This document shows positions 23,534-36,135 of a stretch of 64,000 bases of DNA, piece by piece; within the stretch, counting starts at the first letter, position 1, and each line of letters begins with the position of its first letter. A model generated the notes under the pieces. The model did no database searches and had not been told where the DNA came from. It saw nothing but the letters and a program-made list of their open reading frames with translations. The stretch comes from Collybiopsis luxurians FD-317 M1 (Eukaryota > Basidiomycota > Agaricomycetes > Agaricales > Omphalotaceae), in NCBI GenBank assembly GCA_000827265.1, contig KN834759.1, positions 353,666-417,665 on the forward strand, in the 5' to 3' direction. A program made the translations under genes and the position numbers.

Positions 23534-26500
23534 TTACTTATCGCTGGGCCCCGCGGTTGATGTGGCCGGAATTACCGATCTCGGGTCGATTGCGTTAACA
23601 TGACCAAAAGCGTTCGCAAACGCTGATGATGAAGCTAGAGTAGATAAGCAGGAGACGGTGGAGTAGAGGTAGACGTACCTGGTTCATAACCGAGGAATCC
23701 ACCAGAATGTGGAGGGCCCAAAGACTCCGGGCGACCTAGACCCAGGATCGTTGTAGGCATTGCGTTGTAGCCAGTGACAGAAGCAACATCCGTATGAATA
23801 CCGAACAGATTCAAGTCCTCATTGAAGCTGTCGTTAGCGAAAAGTGCAAGTGTTTCGATGTCTTGGCCTTCAAATAGACCAAGTACTTGGTTTCGATTTG
23901 TTGCATCGTGAGTCGTCGAGTTTGAAGGACTAAATGAAGATCTATTTTGGAATGCAGATGAAAGAGAATGCATCGCTAATTCTTCCCATGAAGGGGTCCC
24001 GAAAGGATCTTCCAGCGAATTCTGATCATCGCCACTTGCATTCTGGGCAGAAACCCCGCTCACGTCTGCGGTAGATGTAATAGGATACTCCGGTCGGGCC
24101 GAAGGTATATCGAGAATCGATCCGATGACATCACTGTCCGAGCCCCCATGTCAAAGCGGCCAGCAAAGCACGAATAACAAACACACTGACCACATCCTAC
24201 CCGCGAGCTGATGTCTCTTCTCGTATCCCTTTAAAAGGTCAAGACACTGAAGTACATTCTCCCTATCTCTCCGGCGCTCGACTTTGATTCCCTGGTGTTT
24301 AGCACCCCAAACATTCAAAAGAATCATGATACCAAAGGTAAAGACAAAGTGTACGGTTGGGAAAGGGGAAAAGTGGGATAAACCTAGGTCAGAGGTGTCA
24401 TGTGCAGAGGCGAATATGGAAGGAGAATTTCCTGCGCGGCTGCTATGACTCTTCTTGGAGTACATGTCAAGAATTTGCAAGCACGAGCGCGCGGCGTTGG
24501 CGCATACGGCGAGGGAAGTATAGGACATCAAGGAATATCTTTTCTGAGATTTTCCAAGCTGATTTCGGGCGACTGTCGAATCCACTGAAGCGATGAATGG
24601 CCTAGACCAAAGATAAATGTGAGGGAAGGGTATCGGGTGGTCAATAACTTGCCTGTGGACATGCGTCTGCGTGAAATAATATGCGCAATACAGCAAGGAT
24701 GATTGCTCGAAGAATAGCGAGTTTGCCCTATTCGGATCCCATCGTACTGAAGTTTAAAAACGTTCGTAATCTCGTCTCATCTGTAGAACAAGAATGCCGA
24801 CATACGATGGTCGGGAACTTCATCCACCCAATGACTCAACGCCGCGTTCAGTTCTTGGACAACATGGTCTTCTGGTGACAGGTCTGTTGGTTTCCTTAAC
24901 GAATACTGAGTATGAAGAATGAGAAATCGCTGCTGTGTCAGGAACGGACGATGGAGTAATAGAAACACAAACTCACAATGACTTTCTGAGTGATTGTCAG
25001 AATTTTCAACAACTTCAACCACGTCGTCCAATATGTCACCCATGACGGTCGCCCGGAAGGTTGCTCAAATGACTCTTCAGGGTCAGTATGCTCCCAATAT
25101 TCATCGTCGCACTCTATGGGCATATCAAGGTCATACCTAAACCAACGTCGAGGAAAGAAAGTTTGTGAGAGTCAGTACCCCAACCTCGTCCTGGACTCGA
25201 AGCACATACTCTGCAGGATCCGTTGCCGGAGGTCTACCCGAAAACACACTCGAAAACATATCAAGGGATACTAAAACCCAAAACGCCCTCTTCCACAACT
25301 CCTGTTGCACAGTCGGCTTTGCACCGAAGAACTTGAGTCGATGCGCACCAACAGCTTGAGCGTGTCGCACGCCGACGCCGAGCAAGACCCAACATTGGTA
25401 TGGTGTAGACGTGGTTGTGAGGAAGGGAATCATATTCTGAGCTCGGAATGAGAAAGATGAAAAGATACCGAAACGCTTAGCGGGAAGACATACGCAGATC
25501 GTTTGAACTACATATAATGCATTCCTTGCTGTGACCTCCTGCATCGGATTGATCTGAGTAATATATTTCCATCCTGAATGGATAAGTTCGGTTGGCTCTA
25601 GTTCTCCCAGGTGTATCGAAAATACTGACCTGCGCTATATTGCCTCTCTTGGGAACTTATATGTACCTTGTCGGCAAAAACCCTCTCATCGGAAGAACAC
25701 CTCGCGCCTAATGCGCATACCGACAACACTAGCTCGCCAAACGCTCGATCCCGCTCATGAAGTCCAGTATCGATTGCTCGTTGAAATGTCGGGCGGTGGA
25801 GCAGGGGCCAAAAGAAATTGTGTTTTGTAAAGTAGAGGTCGACGAGTGAGTTTAGTAGGGAGGATGGGGGAAAGTTGAGCTTGAGTTGAGGAGGGTTCAG
25901 CGAACGTTGCCACTGATGGAAGGAGTCAGAGCAATAAACATTGAAAGAAAGATAGCGTACAGGATAGACATCCCAAAACTGCGCCCGTGCGATTTCGCGG
26001 GAAGGCTTGACCAAAGTACGTTCGCTTTCATCTGTTATATGAACGTTCGGAAGAGTGTCGAGGGGTTCATCAGCTTGACCCGCATCGGCTTCGCCTTTTT
26101 TAAAAAATAGTCTCCGCTTAGACTCTACTTCAGTCTCCTCTTCGAGATATTCATTCTTAATAGTCATTGCCATCTTCGACAGCGCCACTTGACTCGAATG
26201 GCCAAAAAAGCTATCACCATTCAGCTCTAATCCGCTCACAAAATCTGCGAGATCGTCAATGTCCGCATCTGAAGGGATCGAGTTCTGATGGTGGGAAAAT
26301 GGCGTCGAGGGAGCTTCATTGCTGTATTCTGGATGTAAGTCCTCCGGTGGTGAGTTTGAGTGCAAAGGCGGTACAGAAGGGTCATCAGAGTTCCGCCTTG
26401 CGTCGGATAAAGCTTTTTCTAATGATCTTGCATATTCTGCAACTTCCGCGAGCGTCTGAAGAAGGACGCCACTCTCTTGCGTCCTAATTTGATTAGCAGG

Positions 26501-27108
26501 TTCGTCAAGAAGGGCAGATATTTGGCTTTTGGCAAACGAAAATTTGTCAAGTTTAACAGGACCTGATGACGTAGAATCCGCTGTAGGGGTGGCAGCGGGT
26601 ATGGCAGAGGTCATATTAATGAATGTGAGCCTTTTCTGGACGAGACTGTTCAAAGATTCGGGGAACAATCGGCCATTAGGAAACGTACCTTTTTTGCACT
26701 CGATGAACTATGTGTACATTCAATGTTCTGTACAGGAGGCTTATTGGTAGTTTGAGCAGCATCAAGCGATCGTTCTTACATAACTTCGACAGTTTGAACA
26801 GATGTTGTCGGGCATCTGAGAGCTATCGCCTGTAAGATCATCAGTGTCCGAACGTTCATGGCAGTGGAAGAGGACCTCACATCGAACTACAAAGACAAGC
26901 TACGTTCAAAATCAAACCTTCCAGTAGCTAAAGCCATGATTCCTGACCTTTTCGCTAACAGAAATCTAAATGAGAACGCGAGTCTCCTACACTTGGATAG
27001 GAATGCACATACCTGTTTGCATTTATCACAAGAATTTTGCAAACGTCTTTTCTTGGAGCCACTCGTCGATCCATCGCTCTGCATTATCCCTCCAGCTGAA
27101 GCTGACAT
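23534..27108 (-). CDS. Zn2Cys6 fungal transcription factor with fungal_trans domain
   Basis: A nuclear DNA-binding regulator. The zinc cluster is spread over five exons: 27013-27108 (KKRRLQNSCDKCKQ), 26948-26954 (7 nt), 26881-26886 (6 nt), 26780-26829 (DSSQMPDNICSNCRSY) and 26689-26727 (NIECTHSSSSAKK). Joined, this reads CDKCKQRKVRCDSSQMPDN, then ICSNCRSYNIEC, the full six-Cys pattern. The large exon from 26635 holds a Ser-rich linker and coiled coil (LQTLAEVAEYARSLEKAL). The fungal_trans middle homology region then covers about 25.9-24.2 kb (LVDLYFTKHNFFWPLLHRPT, VGVRHAQAVGAHR, LVSLDMFSSVFSGRPPA). The C-terminus is Asn/Gly/Ser-rich, with a last exon ending TSTAGPSDK at 23534. Target genes are unknown; nearby porters are candidates only by proximity. 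Confidence 0.88.
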
Positions 27109-28226
27109 AGCTCAAGCCCGTTGTGAATTCCTTTGCGATATGTAAACGCTAGCAGCTAGCTGAATCTTGCTTGCTGAAACTGATAACTCGCAGCCGCGGT
27201 TTCGTGGATGACAAGAGCTGGCGCAAAACGACGCTGTTATACTGAAAAATACGCAAATGATCGAGAAAGAAAACAAGGACAGTGAGCCGATGAACTCGCG
27301 AAGGCTGGGTGTGGAAAAGAATACCCGATGAGATCGACTTTCACGTTGAGCATCACGATTTACGTACCACAGGAATCAAATCAAACAAGCCTAAATCAAC
27401 CCTTCGAGTACAAGGCAATTCAAAAGGCCAAAATGGCGTTGAAAACTTCGCAGGCAACGCTAGACGGCGAGAGTAGATGTAGGTCGCGCTAAAGCGTAGC
27501 TGAAGAAATCAATGGCAGGTCGCCATCGGACAAGCTTTTATGAAATGGTTTACGATACAAGGACTTGTCTCGTAGGCTCGTTCCCGGGTTGCCTGAGTGT
27601 AAAGTCTAGTCAAGTATTTCCCATTTGGGTTGGTTGCGGACGGATGTCGAAGCCGCGGCGCGCCAACCGGCCCGTCGGCATTTTCCCGCAATTCGAAGCA
27701 CGATATCTGAGTCTCGTTTGATATAAATTTTATGAACATAATGAAGTGAAAAGTGGCATCTGTCATGGCTCAGTGCATGCTTGAATATTTTACTATCCAT
27801 AAGTAAGGCTAGCTTTCAGATTAGTTGGGATAGGAGTCCTGATTTGATACTGCTCTACATGGATAAACTAAGGTTAGGTAAGGCTTATCACCGCCTTGGA
27901 ATATGGCTTCGGTGATTATCACGGCTTGCTGGCATAGACGAGACCGTTATTTCTGAGTGGGCTTAACGACATGCACGAAACCAACACGAAACGGACGCGC
28001 TTGTGGCGTGGGAACGCAGTTAAACAACCTTTCGTTCCAGTCACCCTGGCCACACTGGCTGAGGGTGTAGTTGTACTGTTCATTAAATGAAAACGATGTC
28101 TGTATACTCAAATACTATATTTGTTGAGCCGGAGGAAAGAGATATATATATATCGTCGGACCCGGAGCGCAGAGTCTGACTCATCCCAAAATTTTCCATG
28201 CATTCGAACACTTGCTTTGAACCGCT
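27109..28226. other. Long intergenic stretch
   Basis: About 1.1 kb between divergent genes (Zn2Cys6 factor, minus; MFS porter, plus). Small frames are present but none has support. A TA-rich run lies at 28141-28154. Confidence 0.55.
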
Positions 28227-29895
28227 ATGGCAGAAAGCATCCGGCTTGCAGAACTCAACGATACGCATCCAGCTCCCCATCTACATTTACCAGAATTAAG
28301 TAGCACTCATAATAATGTAATTACCGGGAATCATGCTTCAGTAGACGATATGCCCGAAGGTGGGTATGGGTGGGTAGTCGTGGCTTCGTGCAGTACGATC
28401 ATGTACGTTCAAGTCCTCGAAAACGAAGTAAACTTTCCAGTCTTAAACAAACGGTCAGGTTCTTCGCTGTGGGAGGAACTTATTCCTGGGGTATAATGCA
28501 GGCCCAACTAGCAGCTGAAAGCATCGCACCAAACTCAACTCTGGCATTCATTGGGTCTCTCTGCATTTCCTTCGTAGCTTTCGGGGCCATAGTCATGGGT
28601 CGTCTCATTCGCTGGATGGGTGCCAGGAACGCCGGGTTCGTGTCCTGCTTGTTAATGGGTGCAGGGCAAATTCTTAGCTCTGCATCTGTGAGGAATATTG
28701 GGGGCCTATTTGTGACGAACGGAATTATCGTCGGACTCGGTACAAGCATGGGTGTCATGGTAATATTCTACCCCTTCTACCAGCTATATAAGCTAATAGT
28801 CCTCCGCAGCTATGCTCTACGTTGCCTTCACAATATTTCAAAAGAAAACGGGGGCTTGCTAATGGCGTAGTGTTTGGCGTATCCGGAAGTCAGTATCTAT
28901 ACTAACGTCTCCTCATAATACCATCGACTAAATGATTGCCATGCAGTGGGGGGAGCGGTGCTCAGTGTCGCTCAGAACTATTTAATTGATCGACTTGGAG
29001 TCGCCTGGACCTTTCGCATTATAGGACTTGCTACCATGGTTCTCACATTCCCCGCATGTTATTTTCTGAAGGATCGACTCCGAAGATCCACAGCTACGAT
29101 CGAATGGTGAGATTCTGTTCCATGCAGCTGACGAAACTCTTTTCCTGAATTTCCGTCCTTCAGGTCTCTTTTCCTAGATCCACGGTTTGTAATGCTCGCA
29201 CTAGGATCCGCAATTGGCACCTTCCCTCTGCTCGTACCACCATTTTTCCTTCCACTATACACCGATTCCCTAGGACTATCCGCTTCCATGGGCTCCACTC
29301 TTTTAGCCGTATTCAACGTCTCTTCTGCACTGGGCCGGATAAGCTTTGGCGTACTGTGCGACGTCTTCGGACCTATTACAAGTCTATCTCTCGCACTTAT
29401 CGTCGGAGCCCTCAGTCTCTTGGCAATTTGGCCAGTCTCGAGCTCCTTGGTAAGCGCACATAAAACTTTATCTCCGGTTTGAAGTGCAATTGGTACTGAT
29501 ATCCGTGGCTCTAGGCACCGCTAGTCGTTTTCGCTATTCTCAATGGCTGCAGTAACGGTGGGTTCTTCAGCACAATTCCGAGTGTGGTCGCACATATATA
29601 CGGTCCTATACGAGTGACGACCGTATACTCCATGGTGTTGACCGGATGGGCCGCCGGATATCTGCTGGTGCGACAAGATTCCCTCTACTGCTCTGTCAAG
29701 ACGCTACTCACTTAAAATTTGAAGGGTGCCCCTGTCGCTGGATGGCTCTTGGACGCTTACGGAGGTTCTGATGCAGGAATTGTCGCCTATAGACCTGCCA
29801 TGTACTACGCCGGCTCACTTACGGTTGGAAGCACGGGATTCATCCTTGGGGTCCGCACTTTGATTACAAGGAAAAAATTGTTCACTTTTGTTTGA
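28227..29895 (+). CDS. MFS porter, monocarboxylate-transporter type, tandem copy 1
   Basis: Seven exons: 28227-28402, 28459-28759, 28810-28888, 28947-29106, 29164-29449, 29515-29667, 29725-29895 (441 aa). The motif before helix 1 (PEGGYGWVVVASCSTIMFFA) is the hallmark of fungal MCT-like MFS proteins. Helix 1 has GGTYSWGIMQAQL, the helix 2-3 loop GRLIRWMGARNAGF, helix 5 YFKRKRGLANGVVFGVSG, and the second half LGRISFGVLCDVFGP. The likely site is the plasma membrane, moving a carboxylate or related small acid by proton symport; substrate cannot be read. A paralogue with identical exon structure follows 0.6 kb downstream. Confidence 0.88.
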
Positions 29896-30505
29896 GTATA
29901 ACTTACGGAGTCGCATTTTCAGTCTCTAATTGAACGTGCTCCGATTTGTAACGTTGATTTTCTAATGCTATCGGATGGTTTATCATATGGGGACACTCGA
30001 AAGGAGGGGAAAGGTAGAAGGAGAGTAGTCTACTGACCCTGATGAATGCAAAGACGAGGTAAGAGGTGCAACCGATGTACAATACAGTGTAGAGATGAGC
30101 TGCGAGTGTCGTAGGACTTAGAAAGCTCACAGGTAGAACCATGAGAGAATGTATTGGCAGTCTTAGTTTTTGAGCAGGCTCTGGCGGGCCGTCTGAATCA
30201 TAATTGCTTCTATAGATTCCCAGAATTTAGACCGCGACTGGGCTTGAGTTCCAATGCACTTGTAGGAGACGCCCGTCGCTGGCGCGTTTGTGGCGTGAGA
30301 ACACAATTTAATACTTAGGACTCAGGAGCAGGTTAGGCCAGAGTGAGGCAGGTTTTAATGCAAATTCTGTTTGCGTTCTCATGTCTCATGAAATGTATTT
30401 ACTATTCAGTGTGCCGTCAGAAAGAAACTATGTTGTTACGTCGGAACCGGAACGCATAGTCTGACTCATGCCAAAATCTCGAACAACTGCTTGCCCTGAA
30501 CCGCC
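29896..30505. other. Spacer between MFS copies
   Basis: This contains sequence that resembles the flank of the first copy (for example the GTCTGACTCAT block near 28171 and 30460). It is therefore part of the duplication and holds the second copy's promoter. Confidence 0.55.
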
Positions 30506-32151
30506 ATGACAGAAACTATCCCTCTTGCTGTACTTAGTGATACGCATGCAGATCCTCATATACACTCGGTAGAATCAAATAACACTCATATCGTCACCGG
30601 GAATCATGCCTCATCAGCAGATGAAATGCCCGAAGGTGGATATGGGTGGGTAGTCGTAGCTTCTTGCAGCATGATCATGTACGTTGGCTGCACGTCGAGG
30701 TAAATCTGCTAATCCTTTATAAACTACTAGGTTCTTCGCTGTGGGAAGAACCTATTCCTGGGGTGTAATCCAGGCTCAGCTAGCAGCTGAGAGCATCGCA
30801 TCGAATTCAACTCTGGCATTCATCGGGTCTCTCTGTGCATCCTTCGGAGCCTTCGGGGCCATCGTCATGGGTCGCCTCATTCGCTGGATGGGTGCCCGGA
30901 ACGCCGGGTTTGTGTCGTGTTCGTTGATGGGTGCAGGGCAAATTCTTAGCTCTGTATCCGTGAGGAATATTGAGGCCCTATTTGTGGCGAACGGAATCAT
31001 CGTCGGACTGGGTATAGGCATGGGTGTCATGGTCATATTCCGCCCTCATGTACCAGCTTTCTGAACTAACAGATCTTTGCAGCTATGTGCTACGTTGCCT
31101 TCACAATATTTTAAACGTAAACGAGGGCTTGCTAATGGAGCGGTGTATGGCTCAGCGGGAAGTCGGTATCTATACTCACCATTCTGCAGAATACCATTGA
31201 CTTAATGATCTCCATGCAGTGGGAGGTGCGGTGCTGAGTATTGCTCAGAACTATCTAACCGACCGCGTTGGAATCGCCTGGTCCTTCCGCATCATGGGAC
31301 TTGCTACCATGGTTCTCACATTCCCTGCATGTTATTTTCTCAAGGACCGGCTCCGAAGATCAACATCTACGATCGAATGGTGAGCTTTGCTCTAACAGAA
31401 AAGTCCCATCTTTGATCATTCCTTCCTCCAGGCCTCTTTTCCTCGATCCTCGGTTTGTAATGCTCGCATTAGGATCCGCGATTGGCATTTTCCCTCTACT
31501 CGTACCACCGTTTTTCCTTCCATTATACACTAATTCTCTAGGATTAGCAGCCTCGGTGGGCTCCATTCTTCTAGCCGTATTCAATGTCTCTTCTGCACTG
31601 GGCCGGATAAGCTTTAGCGCCCTATGCGACGTCTGTGGCCCTATCACAAGTCTATCTCTCGCGCTCATCGTTGGAGCTCTCAGTCTTTTAGCAATATGGC
31701 CAGCCTCAAACTCCTTGGTAAACTAATCCCGATACTTCGGAGTATATAATACTGATTTTCGTGACTCAAGGCACCACTAGTCGTTTTCACTATTCTCAAT
31801 GGCTTCAGTAATGGCGGTTTCTTCAGCACAATTCCAAGTGTTGTCGCGCATATGTACGGCCCTATTCGAGTGACAACCGTATACCCAATGGTGCTGACTG
31901 GATGGGCCGCTGGATATCTACTGGTACGACAAGATTTTTTCCACTGCTTTATCAAGACGCTTCTCACTCGAAAGTTGAAGGGCGCTCCCGTCGCTGGATG
32001 GCTTTTGGATGCTTACGGAGGTTCTGGAGCAGGAATTGTCGCCTATAGACCTGCCATGTACTACGCCGGCTCGCTTACGGTTGGAAGCACCGGGTTCATC
32101 CTTGGAGTTCGCACTTTGATGACAAACAGGAGATTGTTCATTTTTGCTTGA
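30506..32151 (+). CDS. MFS porter, monocarboxylate-transporter type, tandem copy 2
   Basis: Seven exons: 30506-30678, 30731-31031, 31083-31161, 31220-31379, 31432-31717, 31771-31923, 31981-32151 (440 aa). Exons 2-7 have the same lengths as in copy 1, and exon 1 is one codon shorter. The protein matches copy 1 nearly throughout (PEGGYGWVVVASCSMIMFFA, GRTYSWGVIQAQLAAESIA). Notable changes are Gly-to-Arg in GGTYSW/GRTYSW in helix 1, a divergent N-terminal tail, and a GTCGGT donor for intron 3 where copy 1 has GTCAGT. Both copies look functional. The duplication may have split substrates or expression. Confidence 0.87.
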
Positions 32152-33415
32152 ATTTCGAGGGTCTTACTGTAGCATGGAGCGAGCGAAAGTAGGAAGAGAA
32201 ATGTAACACTAGATGGGAATGTTCGAGCGTCAGCGAAGGGAAGGAAAGGAAGGAAGAATCTTCTACTGGCTCCGAAGATTCTGAAAAACTCAATAACCAA
32301 GGTATAAATTAATAAGCTGTGGTTGTCGCAAGTTGTCGTCGCGTCGGTAGGAATTAGACTGCTCACAGGTAGAGCCATACGAGGATGTTCCCGTTCTATG
32401 TAGCAACATAACAGTATCAGCAGCGTGAGAACTCGTGTCTTGCCTTCTTCCTAACTTCCTTCGTGGCTGGTCGCTATAACGAAGGACAAGCGCAGATTGT
32501 GGAATGCTTTCCGTATACTGCCTATCGGCGTTATGAGATACGTTCAGTCAGAAAGCTACAGTCAGTTGCAACGGGATGTAATTTCCAACAAGGTGCCGTC
32601 GTGCGTTTCGCTCCGTAACTTTCCCTCATCCAGAGACAGATCTAGCCATCTCGTTGGGTATCAAGCCTCCTCAGGATGGGGCCATAGATGTGTCCGATTA
32701 CGACTCGGTGCTCCGGTCACTTCCTTGGAGATTTTTGACGTCTTCCATTTTGACCCACCATGCGGAGGGACTGTTAAACCACCACAGCCTCCATAGCTTT
32801 CAAAACCAATGGGCTTCACCGACCGCTTCTTTTGCTATAGGTTGCTATATACATCTCGCTATTGGTTCATAATAATCAAATGATTATGATGTATGAACGA
32901 GAGCTGCCAAATAATGCTGGCCGGCAGACCCGGCTGGCCTGACATTCCCGTTCTTCCACTTACCTACCGTTGTGCGCTCTTCACTACCGACCAGGCCAGT
33001 GGTCGGGTCATTGAATGTGAAATGGGTCCACGGTGAATTTCTAACAGCCGTAACCTAGCGGGAGTAATGGCTATGAATGTTTCAAGACGAGCAACGAATC
33101 AGGTCATCTCGGCAAGCACTACTTGCCTTCCTCGCAAACAGTGTCATCGTCAACATACTTACTTCTCTGTCCACTCAGCCGAAAGAACAGGGAATATGTT
33201 GCTTGATTTTGAGATCATTGATGGCCGTAGTTCAACATGGTATGTTCGACAGCCCAACAGCACAGGATTACATAGAATTCGGCTCCCGAGCATATTCCGT
33301 CAACTCACGAGTGTCATTCCTCTGTCTGACATTCTGTTCTATAAAAGCTTGAAGAATTTCCAAATGATTTCCTCGCCAAAGCCAGCCTTTGCATTCGTTA
33401 ATCCCAAGTTCAGCC
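32152..33415. other. Intergenic, no gene recognised
   Basis: 1.26 kb with several overlapping short frames (for example 32497-32796 and 33067-33456) that have no recognisable sequence. Part of it is the promoter of the small secreted gene at 33416. Confidence 0.5.
33340..33347 (+). promoter_or_regulatory. TATA box of the small secreted gene
   Basis: TATAAAAG lies 69 bp upstream of the ATG at 33416. Confidence 0.55.
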
Positions 33416-33888
33416 ATGTTCAAGTCCATTTCTGCCCTCTCTGCTTTCATCCTTAACGCGAGCCTGGTCTCGTCTCTCGTTGTCAGCATACCCCGAGCCG
33501 CAGCCCCAGCGACTGCTCACAGGGGCCCTATTTCCGACTTGGCACAATCTAGTTCGATCTTGGTCTTAACCAGTTGCACTCAGGTCAACCTGGCCGACTG
33601 CCTCACTTTTACCGCTCAGAGCTTGCCCGTCGGATGCACTAGCCTCATCGCTAACGGACAAGGCAATTCCGTGCAAAGTGCCGCTACTCCAAGCGGTGTT
33701 GAATGTACCCTCTTCACGTAAGTGTCTTCTCTTTTGGCGGCTTTTTTGAGCAAATCCTAACGTGATTTATGCCATGCAGTGGCGAAGCTTGCACTGGTAC
33801 CACCCAATTAGTCAATGGAACCATCGACGATCTCAGCGACGTTGGCTTTGATAAACTCGCGAACTCATTCACCTGCCAGGCGAGCTAG
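33416..33888 (+). CDS. Small secreted Cys-containing protein, beta/gamma-crystallin-like
   Basis: Two exons: 33416-33717 and 33780-33888 (136 aa). The signal peptide is clear (ISALSAFILNASLVSSLVVS). The mature part has six Cys (LTSCTQ, ADCLTF, VGCTSL, VECTLF, EACTGT, FTCQAS). The spacing and the pattern LPVGCTSL...GVECTLF...GTIDDLSDVGF resemble small agaricomycete secreted proteins predicted to adopt a crystallin-like fold. The role is unknown. A TATA box and small size point to strong, regulated expression. Confidence 0.75.
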
Positions 33889-34383
33889 AAAGTTCTTGTA
33901 AGTACCCAAATTCAGTCAGCTACATGAGATCCTCTCACTGAATATGGTTCCAGGTCCGGTTCACGGCTGCAGGAGGAAAAGAGCGCGATGAAGTTATGAT
34001 GGAAACACTAACGGCAGTATCTTATTATTTATTTCTGTACGCTTCAAGTACACGTTAATGAGTTCGATGCGTTTTGGAAAATGCTCTGAATGTCTAAGTT
34101 ACGTGTGTTACCTTCTCCTGCTTACTGACTTTACCATCTCATCTTTCACAACTCGCTTCAACTTCAATTCGCGTACTAAGCGGGCGCCTACCTACTATTT
34201 GAAGACCGGCCTGTACCCAACCTGCGTTCGAAAGTATATCATTCACTTTTTCTTGAAATCTCGAAGAGTTTAATGGCACGGAGCTAAACTACAGAATAAA
34301 AGGTATTTAGAAATATTACAAGCGGGTTCATGTCCCTGATAATTGTCACATCAACTATGTAGAGTCTTAATAGCGTATACTAT
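33889..34383. other. Intergenic, convergent ends
   Basis: No gene is seen. Confidence 0.6.
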
Positions 34384-35967
34384 TCAAACATCGGTCCATG
34401 ACGTCTTCGTCGCGCTCATCGGACGCGTCTGTCCTAGTTCAATCTCCGACGAGTAGCTCTGAGGTGGTGATCGAAGTCTAGTATGCCACGATTTCTTGGG
34501 CGGTGCACGCCAGAACATCCATACACGCAGAAGATCCTAGGAAGATAACTCAAGTCAGCAGGGGAATGACTATCAACTGTTTTCGTTCGAGCGCGCAAAC
34601 GAACCTCTTGAAGTCCAAAGATCAGCACAAAAGATACAGGTGCTGGAAACCCATTGTCAACGTCAACACCGTCATCAAGGGAACCTTTCGTGGGCGGCTC
34701 TACTCACGCAGAGACTCCAATATATTGGCCACAGAAGAATCAGCTTGATCAGTTAAATCAATAACGCTGGCGCTGCATGATTGAATCGACGCCAACAGAT
34801 AATCATTCAGGCTCAGCGGAGTCTCCTACACACCGAAACGGAGAACCATTACTTACATTGTACCAACCACTCCGAAGAGTATAAACAGCCCAAAACGAAT
34901 AATGATCGTCGTCCCCGAAAGCTGGAGCCGGTTGCGATAGACGTATACCGACAGCAGGACCAAGAAGACGACAGTGGGGATCATGAGAACGGCAGAATAG
35001 ATGGCGGAGATTTTGCGTCTGTGGACGAAAGTGTATAATTAGTGCAGCTCCAACGTCGCGGTGGTAAAGACGATGCGGCGTACAAGGTTGGATTTGTCAT
35101 TCCACAGAACATGCCCGAGTCGGTAAGGACAACTTCCTGACGATTTTGCACGGCATACTATGAGGGAATACTCGAGGGTGAGCGAAAGGAAACGGGAAGA
35201 GAGGGAAGAAAGTGGCTAACTCCGACAGATGCGAGGAACTCGATAAGAGGTACAATGTACGGGACCGTGATAAGCTGAGATCGTCGTCGCGTCAGTACGT
35301 AAGAACCACACAGCCCACGAACAGAACATACAAGGATGTCTCGTCTCCGAGCAAGTCTCGATTCTCTACGGGCAGAATTTGGATTTATATTGAACCATAG
35401 CTACCCGCGACAAGATCAATTGTCTGATTTACTGGGCATGTACACATCTTCCCCACCTGAAGAGCTAATGCCAGCATCGTTCCTGCGGTTCTTTGCAATA
35501 GTCAGAATAAAATTCCACCAAGGAGGACGATAGTACGTACAATGAGGTAACGGCGTTTACCCCCGCCGCTTGAAAGAGACAAACATTCGAATCTGGGTTC
35601 GCGTTGAATAATTGTCCAGATGTAAGTCTACCCAAATTGATGACCGGCGTCAGCGCCCAAACGCCGGGAGGCTAGGAGAATGTGATATGTGATCGGGGAA
35701 CGTACAAGAAGGCGAAAACAAAGCATGTTATAATCCAGCTGAGATTAAGATTGATCCAGGTAGACTGACGGTGAATATTGGGAGAGAGAATGACGGTGAG
35801 GATGATTACGATGGACGATATCCAGACAAAGGTATGCATAGTAACGAATGCAGTAATAAGCGACGAGGACTGCTCGCGCTGCGCACCAGGCGAATCTATC
35901 AACAAAGGCGGATGAAATTTTAGCTACGCGGCACGAGATTCTATCACTCACCATTGCTGGGACTCAT
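34384..35967 (-). CDS. Seven-transmembrane protein, GPCR-like
   Basis: About ten short exons run from ATG at 35967 (MSPSN joined to DSPGAQREQ) to TGA at 34384 (ending TSWTDV). Hydrophobic segments in order: FVWISSIVIILTVIL, TWINLNLSWIITCFVFAFL, VNAVTSL plus GTMLALALQ, LITVPYIVPLIEFLASVG, SAVLMIPTVVFLVLLSVYVY, IIIRFGLFILFGVVGTM, APVSFVLIFGLQ. A basic loop (ARRESRLARRRDIL) between predicted helices 3 and 4, and a polar C-terminal tail, suit a receptor-like topology. It resembles the many orphan 7TM proteins of Agaricomycetes, and no ligand can be suggested. Exon borders were set by eye from GT/AG sites. Confidence 0.65.
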
Positions 35968-36135
35968 ACCGTAGCTTTGAGTCGCAGAAGGTGCTTTCTA
36001 AAGACTGGATATTGTTCTGGCGAATAACTGCATGGTGGTGGAAGCAGAGAGATATATCAAACGCTCATTGCCGGAATTGATAGCAAATTTAAACCAGCAC
36101 TACGCCTCAATTGACAGGAGTCTCGATGGGCTGAG

